From NCBI RefSeq assembly GCF_023821985.2, contig NZ_CP098805.1, forward strand, positions 2,542,001 through 2,606,000: a DNA stretch of 64,000 nucleotides. Reading direction: 5' to 3'. Under the pieces are notes generated by a model that made no database searches, had not been told where the DNA came from, and saw nothing but the letters and a program-made list of their open reading frames with translations. The DNA comes from Dyadobacter chenhuakuii (lineage in GTDB: Bacteria > Bacteroidota > Bacteroidia > Cytophagales > Spirosomataceae). The position numbers and the translations under genes were made by a program. Each line of letters starts with the position of its first letter. Within the stretch, counting starts at the first letter, position 1. This document shows, piece after piece, positions 8,193 to 17,149 of this stretch.

Positions 8193-11100
8193 ATGAAAAA
8201 AACTTTGACTCTATTAGTCAAAACCGGGACACTTAGCATTTGCCTGTTGCAGGGCGCGGCCATTTATGGGCCACATGCAGCGGCAGCGGCTATATTGCCG
8301 GTTTCGGGAAGTTTATCGAGCCATTTCGAAGCCGACATGCGTGTAATGCAGGACGTTACGCTCACAGGAAAAGTGCTCACAGACGGCACGACAGACGGAT
8401 TGCCCGGTGTTACGGTGGTTGTTACACCCGTTGGCGGTGGCAGCAAGCAAGGCGCCACAACAGACGAAAATGGTGTCTTCACCATTTCGAGCCTTCAAAC
8501 AGGAGTTCGTTACAACCTGGAATTCAGCTATATAGGTTTTGAAAAACAATCTCTGAACGATTTTTTACTCACAGAATCCAATAACAGTTCGATTGAAATC
8601 AAACTAAAAGAATCAACATCCAACCTGAGTGAAGTGGTGGTTGTGGGTTACGGAACGACTGTTAAGAAAGACATCACGGGATCAGTTAAATCTTTGAAAA
8701 GCAGCGAGTTCAATACGGGTATCATTAACTCACCGGAACAATTGCTGCAAGGTAAAGTTTCAGGCGTGAACATTACTTCGGCAACCGGTGAACCGGGTGC
8801 AAAAACCAGCATTACCGTTCGCGGGCCGGGTGGGATACGCACGGGAAGCACGCCGCTTTTTGTCGTGGACGGAATGGCGTTGGATAATAGCGGAACCGGC
8901 GGCGATACAAACCCGCTAAATTTCATCAATCCACAGGACATTGAGTCAATGGATGTTTTGAAAGATGCCTCTGCGACAGCGATTTATGGTGCACGCGGTG
9001 CCAATGGTGTTATTTTAATTACAACTAAAAAAGGAAAATCGGGACAAGCCAGCGTGACCTATTCAGGATCATTGGGGATATCCAAGATGGCCCGTCCGCT
9101 GGATGTGTTATCAGGCCCGGAATTTCTTACCGAAGCTGCCAAACTGGGCGGTACGGTGATTGACGGCGGCGCAAATACGGATTGGCAAAAAGAAATATCC
9201 CGGAGCGCAACCACGCATAACCACAACATTTCAGTAGGCGGTGGAACAGATAAAATGACCTATTACGGATCATTCGGCGCGCAAAAACAACAGGGTATTT
9301 TGAAAGGTAGCCAGCAGGACCGTTACACAGGCCGCATTAACCTATCCCAGAAGTTGCTGAACGACCGCGTTACATTGGATGTGAATCTGAATGCTACCAA
9401 TACCAAAAATAGACGGCCTAACATTCAGGGAATGATCGGTGGCGCTATAACGGCGAACCCGACTTATGCGCCTTACGACGCGAATGGCGAACCGTTTCAG
9501 TATCAGGATGGAACCAACCCGCTGATCCCGCTGAGATTATACAAAGAAGTTTTGAACACAAACCGTGTCCTGGCATCTATTTCGCCTTCGGTGACCATCA
9601 TTAAGGGTTTGGTTTATAAGCTGAATTTCGGTCTTGATAATTCTACGGCAACCCAGGACAAGCAAACCTTGCCGAATGCTGTTCCGTTCGAGATCGGCCG
9701 TCTGGAAAATTACCAGACAAAAAACAGTAATAGCCTGATCGAAAATTACCTGACGTATACTGCAAATAGTAAGAACCACAGTTTCAGCGCACTGGTTGGT
9801 CACTCTTTCCAGCGCATTTCATTGTCCGGAAAAAATTTCAGCATTAATAAATTCCCGATTTCGGACATTGAGCCTATCAATAACCCGAACCTTGGTCAGG
9901 ATTTGACATTGATCCTGAACGCTCCGGGCGGTTATGCTCGTATTAATGAGCTGCAATCGTTCTTTGGAAGGGTAAACTATGGTTTCAAAGACAGATATCT
10001 GGCAACGGCAACACTTCGCGTGGACGGCTCATCCAAGTTTGGAGCTAATAATAAATACGGCTCATTCCCGTCATTCTCATTGGGTTGGAGAATTTCTGAG
10101 GAAGAATTCATGAAATCGTCTCCTTTTTCGGACCTGAAACTTCGTGCAGGTTGGGGATCAACTGGAAATCAGGAAATCCCTTCTAAAATTACACAGGCCC
10201 GTTTCACATCAGTTGTCTCACCCACAACAAGTTACCCAATCGGAACAGGCTCCTACCCTGCCGGGACCACCAACACCAGGCTGGCTAACCCGAACATTCA
10301 ATGGGAAGTGTCGAAGCAAACGGATATAGGGCTTGACTTCGCTTTGTTCAAAGGCGCATTGAGTGGTGAAATCGACTATTTTACCAAAACATCTGAGAAA
10401 ATATTATTGGAAGTAATTCCTGCCGACCCTATCCAGCCAGCCGGTGTTTTCTGGACCAACGTACCTGATATGAAGATCAAAAACCAGGGGCTTGAAGTTG
10501 ATTTGAATTACCGCGAATCACTGGACAATGGACTGCGCTACTCTTTTGGTGGTAACATTACATTTATCAAAAATAACGTAACCGGTTCTCCTTATTCGGT
10601 AATCCCATCGGGCGCTGCCCAGGGCCCGGGCCTCACGTCGGCGACCATTAACGGATACATTAACAATCAGCCGATCGGAACATTCTTCCTGAAAGAATTT
10701 ACAGGTTTTGACGAAAAAGGAATCAGCACATTCAGGGACGTGGATGGAGACGGAATTGTGACAGACAAGGACCGCGTTGCTGCCGGGACGGCACTTCCTA
10801 CCCGGATGTACAATTTCAATGGTAATGTGTCTTTCAAAGGTTTTGATTTGACGGCAAACTTCAACGGTGTGGCTGGAAACAAGGTTTATGACAACACGGC
10901 CAACTCCAATTTCTTTAAGCTGAGATTATCCAAAGGTTTGAATGTCACCCGCGAATCATTTGCAGAAGCAGCTGAATCAGTGAACAATTCGGCGCCTGTG
11001 TCAACAAGATATTTGAAAAACGGCGCTTATCTGAGGTTGAATAACCTTGCATTGGGATACAACCTGAATACCACGAAACTGGGCATCAACAAATGGGTGC

Positions 11101-11276
11101 AGACTGTGCGCGTGTCGGTTACAGGCCAGAACCTCGTGGTATGGACCAAATACACAGGTTACGATCCTGAGGTGAACAACGACCGCAATATCAATGAGAT
11201 TACTTCTTACGGCGTTGATTATCTGAGTTATCCAAAGGCTAAAACAATCCTTTTTGGTCTAAACATTGGCTTTTAA
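8193..11276 (+). CDS. SusC/RagA TonB-linked outer-membrane transporter, pair 1
   Basis: A 1027-residue outer-membrane protein. It has a signal peptide, then a carboxypeptidase-regulatory-like domain at about residues 55-130 (LTGKVLTDGTTDGLPGVTV). A TonB box and plug start near LSEVVVVGYGTTVKKDITGS, the SusC motif DASATAIYGARGANGVILIT follows, and a long beta-barrel ends in an aromatic residue (LFGLNIGF). SusC proteins import oligomeric or bulky nutrients with energy from TonB, using the partner SusD as a lid. The partner gene starts ten bases downstream. Twin LacI operators lie upstream, with the same core found at the inositol operon, so the substrate is probably an inositol-containing compound. 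That substrate is inference. Confidence 0.93.
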   Translation: MKKTLTLLVKTGTLSICLLQGAAIYGPHAAAAAILPVSGSLSSHFEADMRVMQDVTLTGKVLTDGTTDGLPGVTVVVTPVGGGSKQGATTDENGVFTISSLQTGVRYNLEFSYIGFEKQSLNDFLLTESNNSSIEIKLKESTSNLSEVVVVGYGTTVKKDITGSVKSLKSSEFNTGIINSPEQLLQGKVSGVNITSATGEPGAKTSITVRGPGGIRTGSTPLFVVDGMALDNSGTGGDTNPLNFINPQDIESMDVLKDASATAIYGARGANGVILITTKKGKSGQASVTYSGSLGISKMARPLDVLSGPEFLTEAAKLGGTVIDGGANTDWQKEISRSATTHNHNISVGGGTDKMTYYGSFGAQKQQGILKGSQQDRYTGRINLSQKLLNDRVTLDVNLNATNTKNRRPNIQGMIGGAITANPTYAPYDANGEPFQYQDGTNPLIPLRLYKEVLNTNRVLASISPSVTIIKGLVYKLNFGLDNSTATQDKQTLPNAVPFEIGRLENYQTKNSNSLIENYLTYTANSKNHSFSALVGHSFQRISLSGKNFSINKFPISDIEPINNPNLGQDLTLILNAPGGYARINELQSFFGRVNYGFKDRYLATATLRVDGSSKFGANNKYGSFPSFSLGWRISEEEFMKSSPFSDLKLRAGWGSTGNQEIPSKITQARFTSVVSPTTSYPIGTGSYPAGTTNTRLANPNIQWEVSKQTDIGLDFALFKGALSGEIDYFTKTSEKILLEVIPADPIQPAGVFWTNVPDMKIKNQGLEVDLNYRESLDNGLRYSFGGNITFIKNNVTGSPYSVIPSGAAQGPGLTSATINGYINNQPIGTFFLKEFTGFDEKGISTFRDVDGDGIVTDKDRVAAGTALPTRMYNFNGNVSFKGFDLTANFNGVAGNKVYDNTANSNFFKLRLSKGLNVTRESFAEAAESVNNSAPVSTRYLKNGAYLRLNNLALGYNLNTTKLGINKWVQTVRVSVTGQNLVVWTKYTGYDPEVNNDRNINEITSYGVDYLSYPKAKTILFGLNIGF

Positions 11277-11286
11277 TAAATAAAAG

Positions 11287-12981
11287 ATGAAAAAGAAATT
11301 ATCACTCATATTTGCGGTTGCGAGCTTACTATTTGTCACAAATGCCTGCACCGATCTTGAAGAGCAGGTTTTGGACGAAACGCTTAAAGCCAATTTGTCT
11401 CCCGACGAAGCTGCAAACGGCCTGATAGCACCCGTTTACGCATTGCTGCCCAACTTGTTCCAGCATACGACCTATTTTGCGCTCAACGAAATATCCACCG
11501 ACGAGGCCATCCTACCCTATCGCGGCGGAACCGACTGGGGCGATAACGGAATTTATCTGGCGCTGCACCAGCACAATACAACGGCTACGGATCCGAATGT
11601 TACCAGCACCTGGAACACATTATCGCAATCCATTTCCAGGTCGATCACGGCTATCACCGGTTTGAAAGATTCCAAGTCGACCACGGCGGCACTTTATGCT
11701 GCGGAAGCTCGGGGCATGCGTGCATATTATAACATGATTATGCTGGATATGTACGGCGTCGTTTTTGTGAAGGACGATCCCAATGTGGCTTCCGTGATCA
11801 TCAGAGGTGACGAAGCTGTGAAATACATTGAAAGTGAACTCCTTGCTATTGAGCCGATTGTACAACCTAAATCTGTGGTTGGCCCTGGAAGGCTGAACCA
11901 GGTTGCCGTTTGGGGTCTACTAGCACGCCTTAATTTGAATGCAGCGGTTTACCGCAACATTTACGCACCGACGTTCACGTTTTCACCTGCGGATATGGAC
12001 AAAGTAATCCAGTATACCGACAAAATCATTGCCTCAGGGCAAGCCAAACTGTCACCGGATTACTTCGCGATTTTCGGCAACCAAAACCATACGAACCAGG
12101 AGCTGATATTCGCAGTGGACCAGCGTTCCGATTTGAATGGTCACAATCGTCTGGCTTATTTCTCCATCTCGGGCGACCAGTTTCCACTCGCAGCATTTCC
12201 AGCGGCAAACGGAACGGACGGCCCCGCCATCACATCCGACTTTTACCAGTCGTGGGTGCAGGCATATGGCGCAGTTGATCCCAAACGAGATCCTCGGTTT
12301 TATCAGGAAAATATGTCTGTGTATTCCAACACAGCAGATACATGCGTGAAGGATTCTGATTACAAGATCAACCGCGGCATTCTCCGCGGTCAGCAATATG
12401 GTGCATTGCGTGTCAATGGCGCATTTGTAAGATGTCCGGATGGCAAGCTGAAAGTAGGTAAATTGGCCTACATCACCCGTAACCGGGCCGACTTGCCTGT
12501 AAGTTTTGGCGAACTAGTTGACTTTACGACGGCTGGAAGTAACTATAACACAGGTTTCCGCGTTGCGAAATACGAGTTCGGCAGCGAATCCAATACAGGC
12601 CGTAACAAAGGGGATGCGGACATTGTAATCCTGCGCCTTGCAGACATTTACATGATGCGTGCCGAAGCCAAATTGCGTAAAAGCAACGATGCCGCCGCAG
12701 CATTGGCAGACGTAAACATCGTAAGGGCATCCAGAACCGCCACTACGCCGCCACCCGCATTAACAACCATGAACCTCGACCTGCTATTCCGCGAAAGAGG
12801 TTTCGAATTCTACTGGGAAATGCTCCGCCGCAGCGACATGATCCGTTTCGGCAAATACGAAGGAAAATGGACCGAAAAATCCAATGCCGACGTAAAGAAA
12901 CGCATCTTCCCAATTCCCCAGGGCGCCATCGACGGCGCATCGAATACGCCTGGATATCTGGTACAGAATGAGGGTTATTGA
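11287..12981 (+). CDS. SusD/RagB substrate-binding lipoprotein, pair 1
   Basis: A 564-residue surface lipoprotein. The signal peptide ends in the lipobox TNAC (Cys near residue 21), and the mature protein starts TDLEEQVLDE. It shows the SusD pattern of N-terminal TPR-like helices (ANGLIAPVYALLP), a middle region with AEARGMRAYYNMIMLDMYG, and the C-terminal signature VILRLADIYMMRAEAKLR followed by LLFRERGFEFYWEMLRRSDMIRFG. It binds the ligand and closes over the SusC pore. It is cotranscribed with SusC (ten-base gap) and followed by a strong terminator. Confidence 0.93.
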   Translation: MKKKLSLIFAVASLLFVTNACTDLEEQVLDETLKANLSPDEAANGLIAPVYALLPNLFQHTTYFALNEISTDEAILPYRGGTDWGDNGIYLALHQHNTTATDPNVTSTWNTLSQSISRSITAITGLKDSKSTTAALYAAEARGMRAYYNMIMLDMYGVVFVKDDPNVASVIIRGDEAVKYIESELLAIEPIVQPKSVVGPGRLNQVAVWGLLARLNLNAAVYRNIYAPTFTFSPADMDKVIQYTDKIIASGQAKLSPDYFAIFGNQNHTNQELIFAVDQRSDLNGHNRLAYFSISGDQFPLAAFPAANGTDGPAITSDFYQSWVQAYGAVDPKRDPRFYQENMSVYSNTADTCVKDSDYKINRGILRGQQYGALRVNGAFVRCPDGKLKVGKLAYITRNRADLPVSFGELVDFTTAGSNYNTGFRVAKYEFGSESNTGRNKGDADIVILRLADIYMMRAEAKLRKSNDAAAALADVNIVRASRTATTPPPALTTMNLDLLFRERGFEFYWEMLRRSDMIRFGKYEGKWTEKSNADVKKRIFPIPQGAIDGASNTPGYLVQNEGY

Positions 12982-13007
12982 TATCTGAGAAGTTCAACGT
13001 TTATAAA

Positions 13008-13045
13008 TGCAAAAAAGCAGCTGGGGACCCGGCTGCTTTTTTTGC
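13008..13045. terminator. Bidirectional terminator after susD 1
   Basis: A GC-rich stem (AGCAGC paired with GCTGCT) is flanked by an A run on the left and a T run on the right. It can terminate susCD on the plus strand and the converging HigA-type gene on the minus strand. Confidence 0.85.
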
Positions 13046-13060
13046 ACTTAGAGGATTATT

Positions 13061-13351
13061 TTAAAATTCTAGCTCAATCTTCACTTTCCCACCTAATCCC
13101 TTTTCAACTATATCATAAAGTGTTTTAAGCGTCAGATTGCTTCCGTCGTTTTCAACTCTTGAAATATATTCCCGCTTCTTGTTAATGATTTCGCCAAGCT
13201 GAGCTTGGGTAAGGGCTTTGTCTTCCCGGGCTTTTCTGAGGAGCAATCCGATTTTGAAGCTTTCAAAATCTCTGTCTAATCTATCTCTTCGCTCGGTCCC
13301 GACTTTGCCATAAATCTCGTCTTTGAGGTCATCCCAGTTTGTAAGATCCAT
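13061..13351 (-). CDS. HigA/XRE-type antitoxin
   Basis: A 96-residue protein if started at the ATG at 13351 (MDLTNWDDLKDEIYG); an upstream ATG at 13381 would add ten residues. An acidic N-terminal arm is followed by an XRE/Cro-C1 helix-turn-helix (KALTQAQLGEIINKKREYIS) and a short C-terminal strand (GKVKIELEF). In HigBA systems this protein neutralises the toxin and represses the promoter. The start lies inside the end of the toxin gene (23-base overlap), giving the toxin-first order characteristic of higBA. It likely binds the inverted repeat just upstream of the toxin start. Confidence 0.85.
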   Translation of the reverse strand: MDLTNWDDLKDEIYGKVGTERRDRLDRDFESFKIGLLLRKAREDKALTQAQLGEIINKKREYISRVENDGSNLTLKTLYDIVEKGLGGKVKIELEF

Positions 13352-13697
13352 TGTTACTATGTTTAGTGTGATAATATTCATCCATTAACCGCATTGCCTT
13401 TTCGATCTCCTTTCTCGGTGTTTTTTCTGTTTTCTTTTGAAAACCGTTTAAAAGTACGATAAGCCTATGATCGTCAAAAAAGCAAAACACTCGCCAAATG
13501 CTAGATCCTAATTGAATGCGCGCTTCATAAAGACCCTTTGTACCCTCAATGTGTTTCAAATAACTTGAAGGGATGCGTTCCAATGTCGTAATTGCCAAAA
13601 GCACTCCATAAATTTTGTCTTGTACCTTTGGTGTCTGCTCTTTGATAAACTCTTCAAAATAGTGTTTGTAAAATGTGATAGTCCTAATCTTCGTCAT
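13329..13697 (-). CDS. HigB-type toxin (RelE superfamily, Gp49-like)
   Basis: A 122-residue basic protein when started at the ATG at 13697. The pattern matches phage-derived Gp49-like/HigB proteins: an N-terminal strand and helix (FYKHYFEEFIKEQTPKVQDKI), then KHIEGTKGLYEARIQLGSSIWRVFCFFDD and VLLNGFQKKTEKTPRKEIEKA, the RelE-fold core with its conserved LYEARI, WRVFCF and GFQKKT segments. Family members are ribosome-dependent mRNA endonucleases. An ORF from 13730 would add eleven residues that do not fit the family. The gene overlaps its antitoxin. Confidence 0.85.
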   Translation of the reverse strand: MTKIRTITFYKHYFEEFIKEQTPKVQDKIYGVLLAITTLERIPSSYLKHIEGTKGLYEARIQLGSSIWRVFCFFDDHRLIVLLNGFQKKTEKTPRKEIEKAMRLMDEYYHTKHSNNGSYKLG

Positions 13698-13704
13698 GAT
13701 AAAG

Positions 13705-13720
13705 GTAACTTTTAAGTTAC
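13705..13720. promoter_or_regulatory. Inverted repeat, likely HigBA autoregulatory operator
   Basis: GTAACTT and AAGTTAC form a perfect inverted repeat with a two-base spacer, ending eight bases upstream of the toxin start codon. Toxin-antitoxin promoters usually carry such a palindrome for the HTH antitoxin. The function is inferred from its position. Confidence 0.5.
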
Positions 13721-13865
13721 GATGATGCAATAGCGCACCCTTGTTTAGACGTTAGACTTTTCTATCGGTCACAAAATTTATGATAAACTGCATCCACAAC
13801 GACCTCTTGCGTATCACCTTGGCCATTTCATCCCGCTGGGATTTATAATTTCAACATATATCACA

Positions 13866-13990
13866 GTTGCTACCAATATTGCATCCCTCCGGGACTCTGC
13901 CAATTGCCAAATCGCGGAGCGATTCAATATTGGTAGTAAAAACAGATTTAATAACAATCGACTAATGCCGGAGGCATGGCATAACGTGCA
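13866..13990. repeat. Intergenic palindromic repeat element (REP-like)
   Basis: CTACCAATATTG (13870-13881) and CAATATTGGTAG (13925-13936) form a perfect 12-base inverted repeat around a 43-base core with CATCCCTCCGGGAC and CGGAGCGATT. A small hairpin, ATGCCGGAGGCAT, follows near 13964. Elements with these words are familiar to me from intergenic spacers of Cytophagales genomes; I could not check copy number. The whole gap 13731-14009 contains no supported gene. Confidence 0.5.
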
Positions 13991-14009
13991 GCCAAGATTT
14001 CAAACATCC

Positions 14010-15041
14010 TCAAATCCGCAGCGAACTTTCCCTGATTATCAACTCCGAAGGCAGCACGATGCTTTCATGCTTAAAGTCCTCAGCGCCATTGACTTGGTTG
14101 AGAAAAAGCCGGGATGCTTCCATGCCAATTTTGCGGCCCGGGCGGCTTACGGTGGTTAAGGATGGGAATGTGTAGGCGGAGATGGGCGAATTATCGAAGC
14201 CTACCAGGCCGACGTCCTGCGGGATACGGAGGCCTTTGTCTTTAACGACCCGCATGGCTCCGATGGCGACCTGGTCGTTCACGCCGAAAATAGCATCCGG
14301 TGGCGTGGCCATTTCCAGGAGCCGCTTTGTGGGTACAATGGCGCTTTCGACTTTGAAGTTGGTATTAATGATGAATTCTTCCTGAACGGGCATGTCGTAT
14401 TTTTTGAGGCAATCAATGTAGCCTTTCAAACGTTGTTCGCTGACCGTTAGGCCGTTAGGCCCTTTTAAATGGGCGATGTTTTTATATCCGATACTGAGCA
14501 AATGCTCAACGGCCGCAAAAGCACCGTGATAATCGTCCACCGTGGCCCGGCTGGTTTCAAAATCTTCATACTCGCGGTCAATAAAAATGAGCGGTGTTTT
14601 TCGCTGGATCACACTTTCCAGATGCTCGTAATAGCCTGAGTCATAAGTCTCCTGAGATACGGAAAGGAAAATCCCTTCGGTCCGGTTCGAAAGCAGTTTG
14701 GCGAGATATTCCTTTTCCAAAGCATAATTTTCATTGGTCACACAAATGTTAAGCGTGTAACCAATTGGCTGCAATGCCTGATGAAGACCTTCAATAACGG
14801 CGGTTTCATAGTAATTACTGATCGTCGGAACGACTACTCCCAGCGACGCCGTTTTTTTATTTAACAAACTCAAAGACACCTCATTCCGCTGGTAACCTAC
14901 TTCCCTGGCGTATTCCTGGATGTTTTTACGGGTGTCTTCGTTGATAGCCGGATGGTCGTTAAGAGCGCGGGAAACGGTGGATGGCGAGCACCGGAAACGG
15001 CGGGCAATGTCTTTAATGGTTACGGGTCGGGGGGAATTCAT
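14010..15041 (-). CDS. LacI-family transcriptional regulator of the inositol genes
   Basis: A 343-residue regulator of standard LacI length. The N-terminal helix-turn-helix and hinge are clear (TIKDIARRFRCSPSTVSRAL, then NEDTRKNIQEYAREVGY). A periplasmic-binding-protein-like effector domain follows (ASLGVVVPTISNYYE, PDAIFGVNDQVAIGAM, VGLVGFDNSPISAY). It is divergent from iolB, and a CAAACGTTTG palindrome lies 38 bases upstream of its start codon, so it probably controls itself and the inositol operon. It replaces the DeoR-type IolR of Bacillus or the RpiR-type regulators of Proteobacteria. Repression relieved by an inositol intermediate is the simplest model. The effector is unknown. Confidence 0.88.
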   Translation of the reverse strand: MNSPRPVTIKDIARRFRCSPSTVSRALNDHPAINEDTRKNIQEYAREVGYQRNEVSLSLLNKKTASLGVVVPTISNYYETAVIEGLHQALQPIGYTLNICVTNENYALEKEYLAKLLSNRTEGIFLSVSQETYDSGYYEHLESVIQRKTPLIFIDREYEDFETSRATVDDYHGAFAAVEHLLSIGYKNIAHLKGPNGLTVSEQRLKGYIDCLKKYDMPVQEEFIINTNFKVESAIVPTKRLLEMATPPDAIFGVNDQVAIGAMRVVKDKGLRIPQDVGLVGFDNSPISAYTFPSLTTVSRPGRKIGMEASRLFLNQVNGAEDFKHESIVLPSELIIRESSLRI

Positions 15042-15078
15042 TTGTATAATTATGGCAATTAAATCTTTGAAATTTTTT

Positions 15079-15088
15079 CAAACGTTTG
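15079..15088. promoter_or_regulatory. LacI-type operator between lacI and iolB
   Basis: CAAACGTTTG, preceded by TTTT and followed by CATT, shares its core with the two operators upstream of susC 1. It is 38 bases before the lacI start and 81 bases before the iolB start. A candidate iol -7 element (TACATTTT, 15108-15115) is about 20 bases downstream, so the operator falls near the -33 region, suiting repression. Confidence 0.72.
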
Positions 15089-15168
15089 CATTCAATATAA
15101 ACATATTTACATTTTGTGTTTAATTTATACAACGCTATCATTGTGTACAAATGTAACGAATTACCACA

Positions 15169-16035
15169 ATGAGTGACCTGCTAGTTAAACCTGCGCCTGA
15201 CCAAAAAACCTACCATTCCCTTACGAGCGATCAAGCCGGTTGGACTTATTTGAACTTCGAGGCTAAAATACTGGATGTAAACGAACAAATTTCAGGAAAC
15301 ACGGGCGAGTACGAATATTGCTTCGTTTTGCTTGGCGGAAATTTTAAAGTCGAAGCCGCCGGACAAACCTGGGAAACGAAAAACGGTCGCAAAGATGTGT
15401 TCAGCGGAATCGGGCATGCCATGTATTTGTCGAGACATACGGATTACGTTTTAACGGCACAATCACCTCAGACCGACATTGCGATTTGCTACGTGGCATC
15501 CGACGAGGATCACCCGCCGCGCATGAAACGCCCGGAAGAAGCTGCGATCGAATATCGAGGCGGCGACAACGCGAACCGTCAGATTAACAGCTTATTGGAG
15601 CCTGGTTTTGACTGTCATAAGATCGTTTGCGTGGAAGTTTACACGCCTTCGGGCAATTGGAGCTCGTTCCCTGCCCACAAGCATGATGTTCGCACGGAAG
15701 ATGAAAACGGCAATCTGATTGAGGCGAATCTGGAGGAAATTTATTTTTACAAAATCGACAAACCGCAGGGTTACGCCATTCAACAGGTTTATACTCAGGA
15801 CCGTTCGCTGGATGAGATCGTCCGCGTGCATCATAATGAAGCCGTACTGGTTCCAAAAGGTTACCACCCCGTTGTTGCCGGACATGGTTACAATGTTTAT
15901 TATCTCAATTTCCTGGCCGGAAGCGACCAATCGCTGGCCAACACCTCTGACCCCGACCACGACTGGATTTACGGAACCTGGAAAGGCTCCGATCCGCGCC
16001 TGCCGCTTGTAACGGCTGAAATGAATGGCAAATAA
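15169..16035 (+). CDS. iolB: 5-deoxy-glucuronate isomerase
   Basis: A 288-residue two-cupin enzyme of the KduI/IolB family. IolB converts 5-deoxy-D-glucuronate to 2-deoxy-5-keto-D-gluconate in myo-inositol degradation. Family hallmarks are the N-terminal cupin with CFVLLGGNFKVEA, the segment VEVYTPSGNWSSFPAHKHD with metal-ligand histidines, LEEIYFYKID, and VRVHHNEAVLVPKGYHPV, followed by GHGYNVYYLNFLAG. KduI is excluded by neighbours and motif order. It is the first gene of the operon, divergent from the LacI-type regulator, with iolC starting 28 bases downstream. Confidence 0.95.
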   Translation: MSDLLVKPAPDQKTYHSLTSDQAGWTYLNFEAKILDVNEQISGNTGEYEYCFVLLGGNFKVEAAGQTWETKNGRKDVFSGIGHAMYLSRHTDYVLTAQSPQTDIAICYVASDEDHPPRMKRPEEAAIEYRGGDNANRQINSLLEPGFDCHKIVCVEVYTPSGNWSSFPAHKHDVRTEDENGNLIEANLEEIYFYKIDKPQGYAIQQVYTQDRSLDEIVRVHHNEAVLVPKGYHPVVAGHGYNVYYLNFLAGSDQSLANTSDPDHDWIYGTWKGSDPRLPLVTAEMNGK

Positions 16036-16063
16036 CGCCGCACCGCTTTTTTAATTCTCCGCA

Positions 16064-17071
16064 ATGAAAAAATACGACTTACTGACCCTTGGCCGCTCGT
16101 CTATCGACCTGTATTCGGCTAATGTGGGCAGTCCTTTTGAAAAAATAGAAGCATTCAACGCATTCGTAGGCGGTTGCCCGCTGAACATTGCTACCGGCGC
16201 ACGCAGACTTGGTCTGGAAACCGCCATTCTAACAGGCATAGGCAATGATCAGGTGGGTAATTTTATCAAACATTTCCTTGATCAGGAAGGCATTGTTACG
16301 GATTGGGTGCCAACCATCGAAGGCACCAGAAGCTCTGCCGTAGTGCTGGGCATTGAGCCTCCGGATCGTTTTCCGCTCGTTTATTACCGCGAAAACTGCG
16401 CCGATATTAATCTGAACCTGGATCACGTTGATGCCATTCCGTTCGGAGATTTCAAAGCAGCTGCGTTTTCGGGAACGGCATTCAGCAAAGATCCGAGTCG
16501 CACTGCGATGTTCTATGCATTGGAATTAGCTAAGAAAAACAATGTGACCCGCCTGCTGGACATTGATTTCCGGGCCGATCAATGGTTTGATCCAAGGGCA
16601 TTTGGCGTTACAATCCGGGCTGCATTGCCCAGCTTCAACATTGTCGTAGGGACCGAAGAAGAAATCCTGGCCACCTTCCTGACCGACAAAGAGCAGCTCC
16701 TCATTAAACACCAGCAAATCTCTGCTCCCGAGATCCGCGGCAACATTGAAAACGCAATCCAGGAAATTATGGCTTCCGGTGTGGAAACATTGGTAGTCAA
16801 GCGCGGGAAAGATGGCGCTTCTATTTTTCAGCCTGGAAAAGAGGAGGTTAAGGTGCCTGGTTTCCCTGTTGAAGTTTTGAATGTGCTCGGCGCTGGCGAC
16901 GCGTTTTGCGCCGGATTTTCTTTCGGGTTACTGAGCGGCTGGGACCTTTATCAGAGTGTAAGAATGGGGAATGCATGCGGGGCGATCATTGTGACGCGCG
17001 AAGGCTGCGCCAATTTTATGCCGACCCGGGCCGAAGTAGATGCTTTTGTTGCCGGTTACGGCGGCTTATAG
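16064..17071 (+). CDS. iolC: 5-dehydro-2-deoxygluconokinase
   Basis: A 335-residue PfkB-family kinase. IolC phosphorylates 2-deoxy-5-keto-D-gluconate with ATP to the 6-phosphate. The N-terminus LLTLGRSSIDLYSANVGSPF and the segment FVGGCPLNIATGARRLGLET are typical for IolC, and the C-terminal PfkB signature VLNVLGAGDAFCAGFSFGLL supplies the catalytic Asp and anion hole. The length is that of a single-domain kinase; it lacks the extra C-terminal DUF2090 domain fused to IolC in some Proteobacteria. It is second in the operon, followed by a 78-base gap with no terminator before mmsA. Confidence 0.94.
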   Translation: MKKYDLLTLGRSSIDLYSANVGSPFEKIEAFNAFVGGCPLNIATGARRLGLETAILTGIGNDQVGNFIKHFLDQEGIVTDWVPTIEGTRSSAVVLGIEPPDRFPLVYYRENCADINLNLDHVDAIPFGDFKAAAFSGTAFSKDPSRTAMFYALELAKKNNVTRLLDIDFRADQWFDPRAFGVTIRAALPSFNIVVGTEEEILATFLTDKEQLLIKHQQISAPEIRGNIENAIQEIMASGVETLVVKRGKDGASIFQPGKEEVKVPGFPVEVLNVLGAGDAFCAGFSFGLLSGWDLYQSVRMGNACGAIIVTREGCANFMPTRAEVDAFVAGYGGL

Positions 17072-17149
17072 CCTTCTGAATTAATGTAACCCGGGTTCCG
17101 ATAATCGGAAAATCTGACCAAACTTTTGAATTAATACAATTTAGATAAA

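Noticed and set aside
13965..14159. 64-codon plus-strand frame at the end of lacI
   Set aside because: Begins in the repeat element and runs antisense to lacI; not a plausible protein.
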